Counted from the first letter of the stretch, positions 1 through 9,192 are shown. The stretch is DNA of 64,000 nt from Isobaculum melis (GCF_900111355.1 NZ_FOHA01000001.1:62001-126000), one strand, 5' to 3'. Made by a program: numbers and translations. The notes: generated from the letters alone by a model not told the origin.

Positions 1-1056
1 AAACTAGTAAAGATAGTCCCCCAGAAAATAAGTGGTCTCTCAGTTATGCCAAAAAATGCTTCACAATCTTTCAAAAATAGATTATTCAAACAATTTTTGA
101 AAAAAAAGAACCTTGCTTATATATTCAAATACATTAGCAATGGCAATTTTCATGATATTTTAGTAAAAGATGGGCAAGTTTATGAAAATATAATATATGG
201 GAGTAAAGAGGATTTTTTTGAAGCGATTCAAGATGTGAAACTACAATCGCCTTTTTCTTTTTATATTTATTTAATCGAACAAAATGATGAATCAGTTATT
301 ACAAACTTTTTTAATGATATAGATGGAATTCATTTTTTTAGAGAGAAGGCTTTGTTATATGTTAAAGAAAATAATAAAGTTAAAAATTCCAATAATAATC
401 TATCTAGTCATGAAGAAGAAACTACTTATATAGAGGATCTTCAAAAAAAAATGTGTGAAATGGATAAGGTAAATAATACTTTACTTCAAGAAAATAGGAA
501 ACTTAAGAAAAAAATAGAAAAAAATAATAATGAAAAAAATAGAGAAATTCAAAATTTAGAAAAAAAATATCTTACTAAAATTGAGTTAGAAAACAAAAAT
601 TATAAAAACAGCCTTAATAATATTTCTACAGAAATCTATGCTGCTGAAGAGAGATATGATAGATTAAAAAAAGAAATTTATGATTTGAATGAAATAGTTA
701 AAGTTAAAAATATCAAAATTGATGAACTGCAGAATAAGAATGATAACATAGCTAAATTAATACAAACAAATATGAATAATAAAAGTAAAGAAAATGACAA
801 AAAGATAAATATTTTATTAATTGGAATTCCTGGGAAAATTGTAATTAGACAAGATTTTAATTTTGAGTTTATAAATCCAACAACACCTATTGATGATATT
901 GAGGATGTAATCACAAACAAAAATATTAAGGAACTTTGGATTACAGCTTTTCAAGTAGTTCCACGGAAAAAAAAGAAAATTATCCAAAAATTTGAGTCTA
1001 TAGTAAAGATACAAGAATTAAATGATTTTACTAAATTAATGAATGGAGGAAGATAA
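1..1056 (+). CDS. Coiled-coil protein of a McrBC-like locus, 5' end cut by window
   Basis: The reading frame is open from base 1; the first ATG is at 46 but has no ribosome site before it, so the gene probably begins outside the window. From that ATG there are 336 residues. About residues 120-245 are a long, Lys/Glu/Asn-rich coiled coil. The last 80 residues form a small globular part (around ILLIGIPGKIV). The gene ends 3 bases before the AAA+ ATPase start, so the two are co-transcribed and probably co-translated. Coiled-coil partners are known in some McrBC relatives (CoCoNuT-type type IV restriction systems), where they are thought to sense or assemble. I do not recognise the family; a role in the same defence complex is inference from position. 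Confidence 0.7.
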   Translation, partial: KLVKIVPQKISGLSVMPKNASQSFKNRLFKQFLKKKNLAYIFKYISNGNFHDILVKDGQVYENIIYGSKEDFFEAIQDVKLQSPFSFYIYLIEQNDESVITNFFNDIDGIHFFREKALLYVKENNKVKNSNNNLSSHEEETTYIEDLQKKMCEMDKVNNTLLQENRKLKKKIEKNNNEKNREIQNLEKKYLTKIELENKNYKNSLNNISTEIYAAEERYDRLKKEIYDLNEIVKVKNIKIDELQNKNDNIAKLIQTNMNNKSKENDKKINILLIGIPGKIVIRQDFNFEFINPTTPIDDIEDVITNKNIKELWITAFQVVPRKKKKIIQKFESIVKIQELNDFTKLMNGGR

Positions 1057-1059
1057 TTG

Positions 1060-3066
1060 ATGGCTATAAAACAAGGAAAACAAGATTATCAAATTATAGG
1101 TTATTTAGAAGATGATTTGAATTTAATAAAGATAAATGTAGAGGAATTAATGTATTTTTTCTTAACGCCGCTTTCTGATTTTCCAAGTAGCGTAATTGAC
1201 GAAGTGAGCAGAATTCAAATATATAGTAATACGCTTTCCAAATTTGGATTTACCGATGACCAAAATGAAGTGCATAGTGTTCGAGCACAGTCGTTGAAAG
1301 ATTTCCTAGAACCGTATGTAATTATTTGTACTCCAAAGATTAAAAGAAGTCAGGAAAAAGGGCGTAACTATTATCAGGGGGATGATTTGGAGTTAATTCC
1401 AAAAGGAGAATATTTTGAATCACTATTACAGGAAAGAGAAATGTTGATTCCAATTCCAATTTTTTCTTCAGAAAATAGTGATCCCTCAGTGGAAGATGAA
1501 CAAAGTTTTGGGAAACAGTTGGAAAATGGAAAAGTTCTTGGAAGGATTACAAATTTTTCAAAAGACAATGAGGACTATCCTTTGAATGTTTTTTGGGAAA
1601 ATTCAGATGGCTCAAGAGTATTATTTGGTGAAATAACAGGGCAGAACAGCTCCATGTATGGGGTTGTTTACCGAATAGAAAAAGAAAATTTTTATAAAAG
1701 TATAATTGATGAGGATAATGTAGAGTATGAAGAATATGACAATTTTATCAATCAATCAAGAGATATAATTTTTGTTCCATACCCTCTGCTTCAAAAAATT
1801 CAAGCTAATAAAATTACTATTACTAAAGATGGTCAAATATCACAGGTAGTAGAAACTATTAAGTTGGACTCAGAAAAAAATACGGTGTTGAAGACGCAAT
1901 TAAGTAGTGAAGACTACAAAAATGAATATATTGATAAATTGGAATCTGACCAAAATAGAGAATCAATTGAAGAAAACGAATTTTTAGAGCGTTTCTATCA
2001 CCTTACTCAACGAAGTAAGCTGTATTACTCGAAGCGAGACCTGTGCAATTTTCATACCGCTATGATTGGTGATAGTTTGGTTGTATTATCTGGGTTAAGT
2101 GGTACAGGTAAATCTCAGTTGGTAAATTCCTATGCAAAGGCTCTTCAATTATCCGATGCGCAAGTGAAATTTATTTCAGTAAGACCTTTTTGGGAAGATG
2201 ATTCTGATTTATTAGGATATGCAGATACTGTGAATTCTGTTTATCGACCAGGAGATAGTGGACTTATTGATGCATTAATTGAAGCCTCTATGCATCCTGA
2301 AAACCTTTATATGGTTTGCTTTGATGAGATGAATTTGGCTCGGGTAGAACACTATTTTTCACAATTTCTTTCAGTATTGGAAATGGATCCAAATTCTCGA
2401 AAGATCAAACTCTATAATGAAGATTTGGAAAATAGACTTTATAATTCATCAACATATCCATCAACAATTAAAGTTGGTCAAAATATTTTGTTTGTAGGAA
2501 CAATTAATACAGACGAATCCACTCATCAGTTCTCTGATAAAGTTTTGGATAGATCCAATATTATTTCTCTTGAGATGGTACCTTTTTTTGAAATTGATGA
2601 TACGCTGGTTTCAGTGCAATATGAGCAAAAAAAACGTGATCAAATTAAGTATGATGATTATTTAAGATTTAAAAATTCTAATCCAACAAATGAATTGACT
2701 AAGGATGAAAAAGAAATGTTTTGGAAACTTCACTTAATAATCAATTCTAAAGACAAAAATGTAGGTATTGGTTGGAGGATACTGAAACAAATTGATGAAT
2801 ACTTAAAAAATCTTCCAAAACAGAATGAGTTATCACGTCGTGAAGCTATAGATATTCAAATTGTTCAAAGAGTTTTAAGCAAGGTCAGAGGCTCAGATGA
2901 ACAATTATCTGAATTGGTTGGTAAGTGGAATCGAAATGGTTCCAATGAAGTTGGGATTTTTGAAAAAATACTAGATGAGTACTCTGCTACATCTGACTTT
3001 AAACAATCTAGAGAAGTATTATTACAGAAAGCTAGGGAGTTGAGCCTACATGGATTTACCATTTAG
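1060..3066 (+). CDS. McrB-like AAA+ ATPase
   Basis: This 668-aa protein has an N-terminal part of about 300 residues with no domain I can name, then a MoxR/McrB-type AAA+ module. Walker A is GLSGTGKS at 345-352, Walker B ends in D422-E423 (CFDEMN), and a sensor segment NTDEST starts at N483, followed by VLDRS with R498. The McrB-specific MNxxDRS GTP signature is not seen, so ATP use is more likely than GTP. ATG 1060 is chosen over the TTG at 1057 because GGAGGAAG lies at the right distance. The 3' end overlaps the next gene by 17 bases. It probably powers the nuclease encoded next, as McrB does for McrC. Confidence 0.85.
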   Translation: MAIKQGKQDYQIIGYLEDDLNLIKINVEELMYFFLTPLSDFPSSVIDEVSRIQIYSNTLSKFGFTDDQNEVHSVRAQSLKDFLEPYVIICTPKIKRSQEKGRNYYQGDDLELIPKGEYFESLLQEREMLIPIPIFSSENSDPSVEDEQSFGKQLENGKVLGRITNFSKDNEDYPLNVFWENSDGSRVLFGEITGQNSSMYGVVYRIEKENFYKSIIDEDNVEYEEYDNFINQSRDIIFVPYPLLQKIQANKITITKDGQISQVVETIKLDSEKNTVLKTQLSSEDYKNEYIDKLESDQNRESIEENEFLERFYHLTQRSKLYYSKRDLCNFHTAMIGDSLVVLSGLSGTGKSQLVNSYAKALQLSDAQVKFISVRPFWEDDSDLLGYADTVNSVYRPGDSGLIDALIEASMHPENLYMVCFDEMNLARVEHYFSQFLSVLEMDPNSRKIKLYNEDLENRLYNSSTYPSTIKVGQNILFVGTINTDESTHQFSDKVLDRSNIISLEMVPFFEIDDTLVSVQYEQKKRDQIKYDDYLRFKNSNPTNELTKDEKEMFWKLHLIINSKDKNVGIGWRILKQIDEYLKNLPKQNELSRREAIDIQIVQRVLSKVRGSDEQLSELVGKWNRNGSNEVGIFEKILDEYSATSDFKQSREVLLQKARELSLHGFTI

Positions 3067-4846
3067 TTTGAAGTTTCATATTGGAACAAAAGAAAATACC
3101 TATGTTGAAGAAGTTTTATTTTCAAGAGATGAGAGTTTTTTTATGGACTTCAATCCATTTAAAGTGAAAGAATTCTCAGAATTGAGTTTTGTATTTAATA
3201 GCAGTAATGAGAAAGTAAAACTTTACATTCCAGAATTGGATGATTACTTAATTGAAACTCAACTAGAAGATGAATATGGTGGGAGTTATTACGAGCCAAC
3301 AAATAAAGAAGTAATTATTTTTAATTACCAACAAGGGAAAACTATCCCTTTAATTCCAGGGTATTATTTTCTTTTTGTTGAGACTGAGACTGAGACTTTC
3401 TATTCTCAGTTTGAGGTGATTCCTAAAGATTTGGAACAATCTAACTGGGTAAAAATGAGAGACGAAATTGAGAATATAGTTGGTGGACTAGCTGTAGATT
3501 TTATTTCTAAAAAAAACTCTCAACGTAAGATTATAGATGCTGATCTATTTCAACAAAATTATATTTTTCAACGTATTCAAAACATGATAAAAGATATTCC
3601 TCAAGCAATAATTTCTCTCGAGAGTTTAAAAAAAGAAGCAAAATATAAAATTACTAAGCATTATAGTTGGAATCCCATTGGTAGCAAGAATTTGGTTGAT
3701 CAGAAAACAATTTGGCAGCTTCAAATACACCCAGAAAAACGTGGTCTTTTATATACTCCTAATAGAATAATTGTGTATGATGTGATAGAAAATCAATGGG
3801 TAAAGTTGATCCTTATGCATTTTAAACGTTTTTCACTTCTAGCTGATGAATATTTAGAAAATGTGATACAGTCGGTTATGGAAGAGAAGAATAATTCAGA
3901 TGCTTTTAACTATCGTAGATCAGAGAGTGAGAAAATTTATAACACTCAGAGTTATGAAACAAGAATTGAGTCTTTAAAAAGAAATCAAAATCAAATAAAA
4001 CATTTTCAGGCATACATTCTTGAATTTTTACATTCTTCAGTGATGAAAAATGTAACGTCCAAAAGACCAAATCATGTTCCAAAATCTTTAGTGTTAAATC
4101 CAAAGTATAATTCTATCTATAAAATGTATTTGAATAATATAAGAAATACTATTAATTTAAATTTTTCACCGTCTTATCAGTACTATTGGAAACGTACTGA
4201 TGTGCTATATGAAATTTGGTGTTATACAAAAGTGATAAAATCTATATTGGCTTTGGATTTTATACCTATTTCTGGCTGGATCTTTGAAAACAACTCACTT
4301 TCTCAAGAACTACCATTTCTTCGTGATGGGACGAATGTTGTCTTTAAGAAGGCAGATATAAAAATTAACTTAGTTTTTAATGAGTCAATGAAGAAAGAAA
4401 GCTTTACAAATACATTAGAAGTACCAGTTAAAACATCATCTGTTCGAAATAAACCAGATATTAGATTAGATATCATTGTGGATGAGAGGAATTATATAGG
4501 GAGTTTGATTTTTGAAGTGAAATATAAGAAGCTAGTCAATATTCTTTATAAAGATGATCGGAAGCAACGCCAGCAATTGATGTCATATAAACAAAATACA
4601 ATGTCTGGAATTCTGGCGTTTCCAGAAGTGTTAATGCGGTCTTTACAAACAGTTGCTGCGGTTATAGCCTTGTATCCTTCTGATGAAAAAGGAAATATGG
4701 TACCTAAATATTTTGCGAATGAAGGTATCTATTTCTGTTTATTAAATCCCTCATTTGATGAAACAGAACTTTCTGATAAGATAGACAAAAATCTTAAAGA
4801 AAGAATAGATTTATTTAAGAGTTTTGGAAGAAGGAATGAAAACTGA
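3050..4846 (+). CDS. DUF2357-type McrC-like nuclease
   Basis: The product is 598 aa. The N-terminal half looks like the beta-rich DUF2357 region that accompanies McrB-like ATPases. The C-terminal part has a PD-(D/E)XK nuclease core: P469-D470, then E489-V-K491 (IFEVKYKK). These are the expected metal-binding and catalytic residues, so it should cut nucleic acid, most likely foreign or modified DNA. The start overlaps the ATPase gene by 17 bases, which indicates translational coupling. Whether the target is DNA or RNA, and what modification is recognised, cannot be told from the sequence. Confidence 0.82.
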   Translation: MDLPFSLKFHIGTKENTYVEEVLFSRDESFFMDFNPFKVKEFSELSFVFNSSNEKVKLYIPELDDYLIETQLEDEYGGSYYEPTNKEVIIFNYQQGKTIPLIPGYYFLFVETETETFYSQFEVIPKDLEQSNWVKMRDEIENIVGGLAVDFISKKNSQRKIIDADLFQQNYIFQRIQNMIKDIPQAIISLESLKKEAKYKITKHYSWNPIGSKNLVDQKTIWQLQIHPEKRGLLYTPNRIIVYDVIENQWVKLILMHFKRFSLLADEYLENVIQSVMEEKNNSDAFNYRRSESEKIYNTQSYETRIESLKRNQNQIKHFQAYILEFLHSSVMKNVTSKRPNHVPKSLVLNPKYNSIYKMYLNNIRNTINLNFSPSYQYYWKRTDVLYEIWCYTKVIKSILALDFIPISGWIFENNSLSQELPFLRDGTNVVFKKADIKINLVFNESMKKESFTNTLEVPVKTSSVRNKPDIRLDIIVDERNYIGSLIFEVKYKKLVNILYKDDRKQRQQLMSYKQNTMSGILAFPEVLMRSLQTVAAVIALYPSDEKGNMVPKYFANEGIYFCLLNPSFDETELSDKIDKNLKERIDLFKSFGRRNEN

Positions 4847-5168
4847 TAATTATGGAATAGTTCATAATTATTAGAAACTTTCAGATATACTTGGTTATAT
4901 CTGGTTGTATAAAATGAAGAGTGCACGTAGCTGATTCTAGACAAGTTACCTACACTCTTTATTTTGTATTCCTAATTAATTAACAGGGTATAATTCTCTA
5001 CATAATCTCAGCAATAAATTCCTAAAATAGCTTAATTGTAGTATATCCCTATTGATAAATATACTAGATGTAACTTGAACTGTTCCATAATGTACTTTCA
5101 AACTAAATTTATTTGATTAACACTTTAGTTGATTAGTCTACTATCATTTATTTGAAACTATCTAAATC
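4847..5168. other. Intergenic region with inverted repeat and probable terminator
   Basis: No gene is seen in these 322 bases. A perfect 8-bp inverted repeat with a 6-base loop lies at 4882-4903 (CAGATATA / TATATCTG). A less perfect hairpin at 4917-4959 (AAGAGT / ACTCTT with inner GTAG / CTAC) is followed by TTATTTT and probably ends the McrBC-like operon. Confidence 0.5.
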
Positions 5169-5483
5169 TTATAGTTTAATTTTTTCTTTCTTACCTAAAT
5201 TCTCAACTTTATTTTCCAACGCATCAATACTTATTAAAAATTGTTCATAAAATATATTAAATACTTTCGATTGTGCATGAAATTCTCTTATTACTTTCTT
5301 CTTATTCAAGGGCATAGTCTGATTATCAAAAAAACTTTTCATTAGGTTTAGTGTATCTTTCCAAGAAGCTAATTGCTCCAATTGATCTTTCAATTCATAA
5401 ATATTTTGATACGTGATACTCTTAATTGGTTGTTTGTTTTTTAATAATAAGTTTTCTTTATTATGTAATGTTTTCTTTTCCAT
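5169..5483 (-). CDS. Small charged protein under Xre control
   Basis: The product is 104 aa starting MEKKTLHNKEN; this ATG has GGAGGG 7 bases upstream and is preferred over a TTG five codons earlier. It is rich in Lys, Leu, Asn and Glu, predicted helical, with no signal peptide or membrane segment. I do not recognise the family. It is divergent from an Xre repressor, and its promoter (TTGATT, 17 bp, TATAAT) contains one of two operator-like inverted repeats, so it is very likely repressed by that protein. The pair may be a small regulatory or toxin-antitoxin-like unit, but nothing in the sequence proves that. Confidence 0.6.
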   Translation of the reverse strand: MEKKTLHNKENLLLKNKQPIKSITYQNIYELKDQLEQLASWKDTLNLMKSFFDNQTMPLNKKKVIREFHAQSKVFNIFYEQFLISIDALENKVENLGKKEKIKL

Positions 5484-5545
5484 TAAAAATCCCTCCAATT
5501 ATTGTTTAGTTTAAATTGCCTAATTATTTCTTAACTAGTAATTTA

Positions 5546-5574
5546 ATTATATGCGTTTTTCGCATAGAAATCAA
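5546..5574 (-). promoter_or_regulatory. Promoter of the small charged-protein gene
   Basis: On the minus strand the -35 TTGATT is at 5569-5574 and the -10 TATAAT at 5546-5551, with exactly 17 bp between. Operator 1 fills the spacer, so a bound repressor would block RNA polymerase. Confidence 0.7.
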
Positions 5575-5591
5575 TATGCAAAAAACGCATA
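5550..5591. promoter_or_regulatory. Twin operators for the Xre repressor
   Basis: Two 17-bp inverted repeats with CGCATA half-sites lie at 5550-5566 (TATGCG-N5-CGCATA, perfect) and 5575-5591 (TATGCA-N5-CGCATA). Their centres are 25 bp apart. They sit between the divergent genes and are the obvious binding sites for the 72-aa Xre protein. Confidence 0.7.
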
Positions 5592-5617
5592 GTGTAAAAT
5601 TATTGTGAGGTGATTTT

Positions 5618-5836
5618 ATGTACTATAGAATTCGTGGACTACGTGAGGATTTAGATTTGAACCAAGGGCAACTAGCTAAACTTTTAAATATTAGCCAGAC
5701 TACTTATTCTCGCTATGAGACGGGAAATTTAGATATACCAAGTCAATCTCTCATTAAACTGGCTCAATATTATTCAACGAGTGTTGATTATTTATTGAAT
5801 TTGACAGATTGTAAGGAACCTTATTCAAAGGCTTAA
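5618..5836 (+). CDS. Xre/Cro-family repressor
   Basis: This 72-aa protein is little more than one helix-turn-helix domain: LNQGQLAKLLNISQTTYSRYE is the HTH, followed by the usual IPSQSLIKLAQYYSTSVDYLL tail. Its length fits a minimal Cro/C-protein regulator. GTGAGGTG precedes the ATG. It is divergent from the small gene at 5169-5483, and two matching inverted repeats lie between them, so it probably represses that gene and perhaps itself. Target sites are inferred from position and symmetry. Confidence 0.85.
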   Translation: MYYRIRGLREDLDLNQGQLAKLLNISQTTYSRYETGNLDIPSQSLIKLAQYYSTSVDYLLNLTDCKEPYSKA

Positions 5837-5848
5837 TATTCAACAAAT

Positions 5849-5905
5849 AAAAATATGGGTGGAACATAATCAGATTTTTTAATCTTATGTTCTATCCATA
5901 TTTTT
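5849..5905 (+). terminator. Terminator after the Xre repressor
   Basis: A long imperfect hairpin (AAAAATATGG / CCATATTTTT with an inner GAACATAA / TTATGTTC stem) ends in a T-rich run. It separates the Xre gene from the LXG locus. Confidence 0.7.
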
Positions 5906-6042
5906 CTTTGGATTTAATTTATTTCTTTATGAGAAAAACTATTGTTTTACCAGAGTAATATCTTGAGTTTATACTGAAAATCAATTTTTTTATTCCAAAA
6001 ATATGCTAAGATAAAGAAAATACATATAGAAATGAGTGAAAC

Positions 6043-6330
6043 ATGATGAGTTTCCAAAGTAACCTATCAACAGCGAGCACTATTGCAACGAATCTATCAC
6101 AATCAACTCAGCCAATCGGTCAATTACCTGAAATTTCAACTGATACCGCAACGACACTTACTGGTAATGAAAAAGCCAAAGAAGCCATTGCAAAAAAGAA
6201 CACCTTAACATCCTCCTTTTTATCCGCGATGAATCAAGATATTGCTAATATTCAAAGTGCCGCTAAGGATTTTGAAGTCATGAACGATCAAATAAAACAA
6301 GCCATCCAATTTGTCCCAACTTTAGACTAG
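6043..6330 (+). CDS. WXG100-like small type VII accessory protein (TIGR04197-type)
   Basis: The product is 95 aa, helical, Ala/Gln/Ser/Thr-rich and without signal peptide, the size and composition of small partners encoded just before LXG toxins. The family is SACOL2603/TIGR04197-like by my reading. Such proteins bind the N-terminal LXG helix bundle and help deliver it to the ESX/type VII machine. It starts MMSFQSN; either Met could be used, and the ribosome site is weak. It is first in the LXG operon. No secretion ATPase (EssC) or other core gene is in the window, so delivery would depend on genes elsewhere. Confidence 0.7.
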   Translation: MMSFQSNLSTASTIATNLSQSTQPIGQLPEISTDTATTLTGNEKAKEAIAKKNTLTSSFLSAMNQDIANIQSAAKDFEVMNDQIKQAIQFVPTLD

Positions 6331-6347
6331 CAGAATGGAGAAACCAC

Positions 6348-6701
6348 ATGAGTGAACTAACGACATATGAAGACATACAGAAAAAGCTAAATAGAGCAAG
6401 AGAAGATTGTTATCAATCGGAAGATGACATTCGCAGGTTAGATACCAAACAAGCAGCATATGATGATACTTTTCACCAAATCAATCGATTATTCTAAGAA
6501 ACGGGTGAAACCTGGCAAGCAGGGGAAATGAGCATCATGCATCACGATGTTTCTCAAGATATTTATTATCAGCAGAAGCGCTTTGAAATGGAGAAAGAGC
6601 AAGAAAAAGAACAATTACAACAAAAAAGAAGAACTCTTTTAGAGCAAGAAGATGAATTGAATAACCAACTAAGAGAGGCATACAGAAAGGAATCAATTTA
6701 G
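6348..6701 (+). pseudogene. LXG adaptor gene with in-frame stop
   Basis: From ATG 6348 the frame runs 117 codons to TAG 6699, directly before the LXG toxin start, but is broken by TAA at 6495-6497 (codon 50). The two halves together read as a helical, charged protein (first half MSELTTYEDIQKK..., second half Gln/Glu/Arg-rich) typical of the second small adaptor upstream of LXG toxins (DUF5082/YwqH-like). One base change would restore it. The second half has internal ATGs at 6531 and 6537 near GGGG, so re-initiation is possible. A sequencing error cannot be ruled out. Confidence 0.7.
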
Positions 6702-8036
6702 ATGAGTCTGAATATGTTTTTAAGTGAAGCAAATGGACAAAAAGAGTCAGTGGCTGTAAATTGTCGCGAAACGATTATTGGAATGGAGCGTATTCAACAA
6801 GCAATCCATCAATTTGTGCTAGAACCATCATTAACAGGTAAAACTTATGAAACGGCGAAAAATTATTTTTTAAATGGCTATCTCCCTGTGACAAAAGGAT
6901 TTATTTTAGTCAGTGAAACAATGATGAATGCATGCGAAACGTTTGTTAGTCGCTATGAGAGTGAAGTGGACGTTAATAGTTTACAAGAAGATGTATTAGT
7001 TTCACAGATTGAACGCTATAATCAGCTTTCTTACAATTTAGAGAATATTGATGAGCCGGATGCTTATGTGAAAACAATGATAGTTAGCATGCAGGCTATG
7101 AAGCAAACAACTGAAAATAAGCTGAATAGATTAAGAGAATATGAAGTGACTTCATCTGCTATTTTTGATGAGCTTGAGCATTTATTAATTAATCTTGAAT
7201 CCGGGGTTCGAATGCTCGCTGAAGGGAAAGCTTGGAATGCGTTTAGTGGGACCTATTCGTTAACAGGTTTGAATATGGAGTGGGCGACGAATCTGAATCA
7301 ATCATGGAAAAATAGAGAAGAGAAACGGAATCAACATACGTATGAGATAAGAAGAGCACCGACTAAATATATGAATTATTATCAATTATTTGTAGATGGC
7401 GTTTTAGATGAAGAGGCAACAAAAGCATACAACGAATTATTGACGGAAAAAACATTAGATGATTTAAAAAATATATTGAATAGATCAAAAGAAGTCATTG
7501 ATGCAGCTTCTTTTTTAATTGGTAACACGATTAAACTTGTTGGTGGGGCTACGACAGTTATTACTGGTATTGTTGGAACTGTTGGTGGTGTCACCGTTGT
7601 CACATTAGCAAGCGGAGGAACAGCTATTGTGGTAGATGGTGCAATAATTGCTACGGGATCAGCTGTAACAGCAGTTGGCGGTGTTTTAGTCACTGATGCT
7701 TGGGGACAATTACAAAACCCAGGGGATCATTATCAATTCTCAAATAATGGAAAGATTACTAGTAAGACGTTTGGTAAACCGATTGAAGCAACTATTGGTA
7801 ATAAAAAACATAAGTTGCGTGTAGATGCTGAGCCTGATGGTAACAAGATTCAAATTCAATCAGGAAGTGGTAAAAATTCTCCTATCGATGACAGAATTCG
7901 TGTCGATAAAATAACTGACAAAGCAAGTATTGAAGGCTTAATTGATAATAGTATTAAGAAAAAACTCAGTAAGGGGAAATTAGATGAACTAATCAATAAT
8001 ATTTGGAAAGCTTTTGTGTGGCTAACAACAAAATAG
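6702..8036 (+). CDS. LXG-domain polymorphic toxin
   Basis: The product is 444 aa. Residues 1 to about 215 form the helical LXG secretion domain. About 265-335 is a Gly/Val/Ala-rich hydrophobic stretch. The last 100 residues are the toxin tip (from FGKPIEATIG to NIWKAFVWLTTK). LXG proteins leave the cell by the type VII system and act on competing bacteria. The tip belongs to no toxin class I can name, so its target is unknown. The gene begins right after the broken adaptor and is followed 10 bases later by a putative immunity gene. The same tip occurs again, without an LXG domain, at 9193-9462. Confidence 0.88.
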   Translation: MSLNMFLSEANGQKESVAVNCRETIIGMERIQQAIHQFVLEPSLTGKTYETAKNYFLNGYLPVTKGFILVSETMMNACETFVSRYESEVDVNSLQEDVLVSQIERYNQLSYNLENIDEPDAYVKTMIVSMQAMKQTTENKLNRLREYEVTSSAIFDELEHLLINLESGVRMLAEGKAWNAFSGTYSLTGLNMEWATNLNQSWKNREEKRNQHTYEIRRAPTKYMNYYQLFVDGVLDEEATKAYNELLTEKTLDDLKNILNRSKEVIDAASFLIGNTIKLVGGATTVITGIVGTVGGVTVVTLASGGTAIVVDGAIIATGSAVTAVGGVLVTDAWGQLQNPGDHYQFSNNGKITSKTFGKPIEATIGNKKHKLRVDAEPDGNKIQIQSGSGKNSPIDDRIRVDKITDKASIEGLIDNSIKKKLSKGKLDELINNIWKAFVWLTTK

Positions 8037-8046
8037 GAGTGGGCAA

Positions 8047-8541
8047 ATGAAAATATATATAGAACTAAAAAAATTAAAAAATACATTGGATTATCGGATT
8101 TTAGCTGAGAAAATGTGGTTTCCAGGTATGGAACTATCACATGTAGGGAATACAGAAACTTTTCAAGAAAGTTATGAACTAAGTTTGAAATGGGATAAAT
8201 TCTTAGATTCTGAAGAATGGAATAAAAAGAATTCTGAATTTGATCCAGAAAATATAGCTGTAGAACCAATAAGAAATCAAACAATTTTATGTTGTGAAAC
8301 AAAACATGTCAACATTCTTACTGTTGATAAACGCGCGTTATTTATCATGGTTAGTGAACTTGCCAAAGAGGTGGATGGTCTTATCAGCGAAGATGATATG
8401 GAAAATTGGATTACGGCTAATGACTTTGAGAAAAAACATCAAGCTATATTAAATTTAACCTTTGAAGAAGCCAATAATATTAGTTTAAAAGAAGATAGCG
8501 TATTAGCGGTTATTAATGAACCTTGGGAATCTGAAGTTTAA
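8047..8541 (+). CDS. Putative immunity protein for the LXG toxin (copy 1)
   Basis: The product is 164 aa, acidic and cytosolic, with no signal or membrane segment. It lies 10 bases after the toxin, with GGAGTGGGC as ribosome site, the standard place for the cognate immunity gene. It is clearly related to the proteins at 8638 and 9473; shared features include YRxLAEKMWF near residue 20, ETFQE/ETLQE, VDKRAL near 95, and a C-terminal EPWxxEV. The family is not one I can name with confidence. Neutralising the toxin is inferred from position and co-duplication with the tip. Confidence 0.75.
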   Translation: MKIYIELKKLKNTLDYRILAEKMWFPGMELSHVGNTETFQESYELSLKWDKFLDSEEWNKKNSEFDPENIAVEPIRNQTILCCETKHVNILTVDKRALFIMVSELAKEVDGLISEDDMENWITANDFEKKHQAILNLTFEEANNISLKEDSVLAVINEPWESEV

Positions 8542-8637
8542 TATGATATTTCTAATTGTACATTGTAAAAAATATTCGCAATAAATTCTTGAAGAGCGAA
8601 GTATTGTCTTAGCTAACAATAAAGAGAGTGTGAGAAA

Positions 8638-9156
8638 ATGAGAATATATGTACAATTCAATAAGAAAGAAATAAATTTAAATTATAGAGAATTAGCAGAG
8701 AAAATGTGGTTTAAAACATATCAAGAAGAACCTTTAGAATTGTCTCATACTGGTAATTCAGAAACATTACAGGAAAATTATCGATTAGGTTTGAAGTGGG
8801 ATAAAGGTCTAAATGATGAGCGGTGGCAAAGTAAAAAAACTTTATGGAAATATGAAGACATATCTGTGAACCCAATAAGAAATAATTCAATCTTATATTT
8901 TGAAACCAGACATATTTACCTGTTATCTGTGGATAAGCGTGCATTGTACATCATGGTTATCGCATTCGCTAAAGAAGTTGAAGGATTAATTAGTGAAGAT
9001 GCTACTAAGACATGGGAAACCGTTGAAGAGTTTGAAAACAAGCACTATGATTTATTAAATCTCTCATTTGAAAAAAGTAATGAGATTAGTTTGGTAGAAG
9101 CTGATACTTTAGAAATGATTGAAGAGCCATGGGATAATGAAGTTGAGTACACATAA
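8638..9156 (+). CDS. Putative immunity protein (copy 2)
   Basis: The product is 172 aa and a paralogue of the 8047 and 9473 proteins, with the same LAEKMWF, VDKRAL and EEPWDNEVEY landmarks. It has its own ribosome site (GAGAGTGTGAGAAA) and a 96-base gap after copy 1. It lies before an orphan copy of the toxin tip. This pattern is usual where toxin tips are replaced and old immunity genes are kept to protect against relatives. Its sequence differs enough from copy 1 to suggest a different toxin variant. Confidence 0.7.
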   Translation: MRIYVQFNKKEINLNYRELAEKMWFKTYQEEPLELSHTGNSETLQENYRLGLKWDKGLNDERWQSKKTLWKYEDISVNPIRNNSILYFETRHIYLLSVDKRALYIMVIAFAKEVEGLISEDATKTWETVEEFENKHYDLLNLSFEKSNEISLVEADTLEMIEEPWDNEVEYT

Positions 9157-9192
9157 AGTTTATTTTGACGGAGAGTTGTTCAATCAAGTAAT

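Noticed and set aside
3381-3400. Short GAGACT tandem repeat in the nuclease gene
   Set aside because: Three copies of six bases inside the coding frame (ETETET); too short to propose phase variation, since the unit is a multiple of three.
7382-7693. Minus-strand 103-codon frame rich in Thr/Pro/Val
   Set aside because: It is the mirror of the Gly/Val-rich stretch of the LXG toxin, which is clearly the coding strand.
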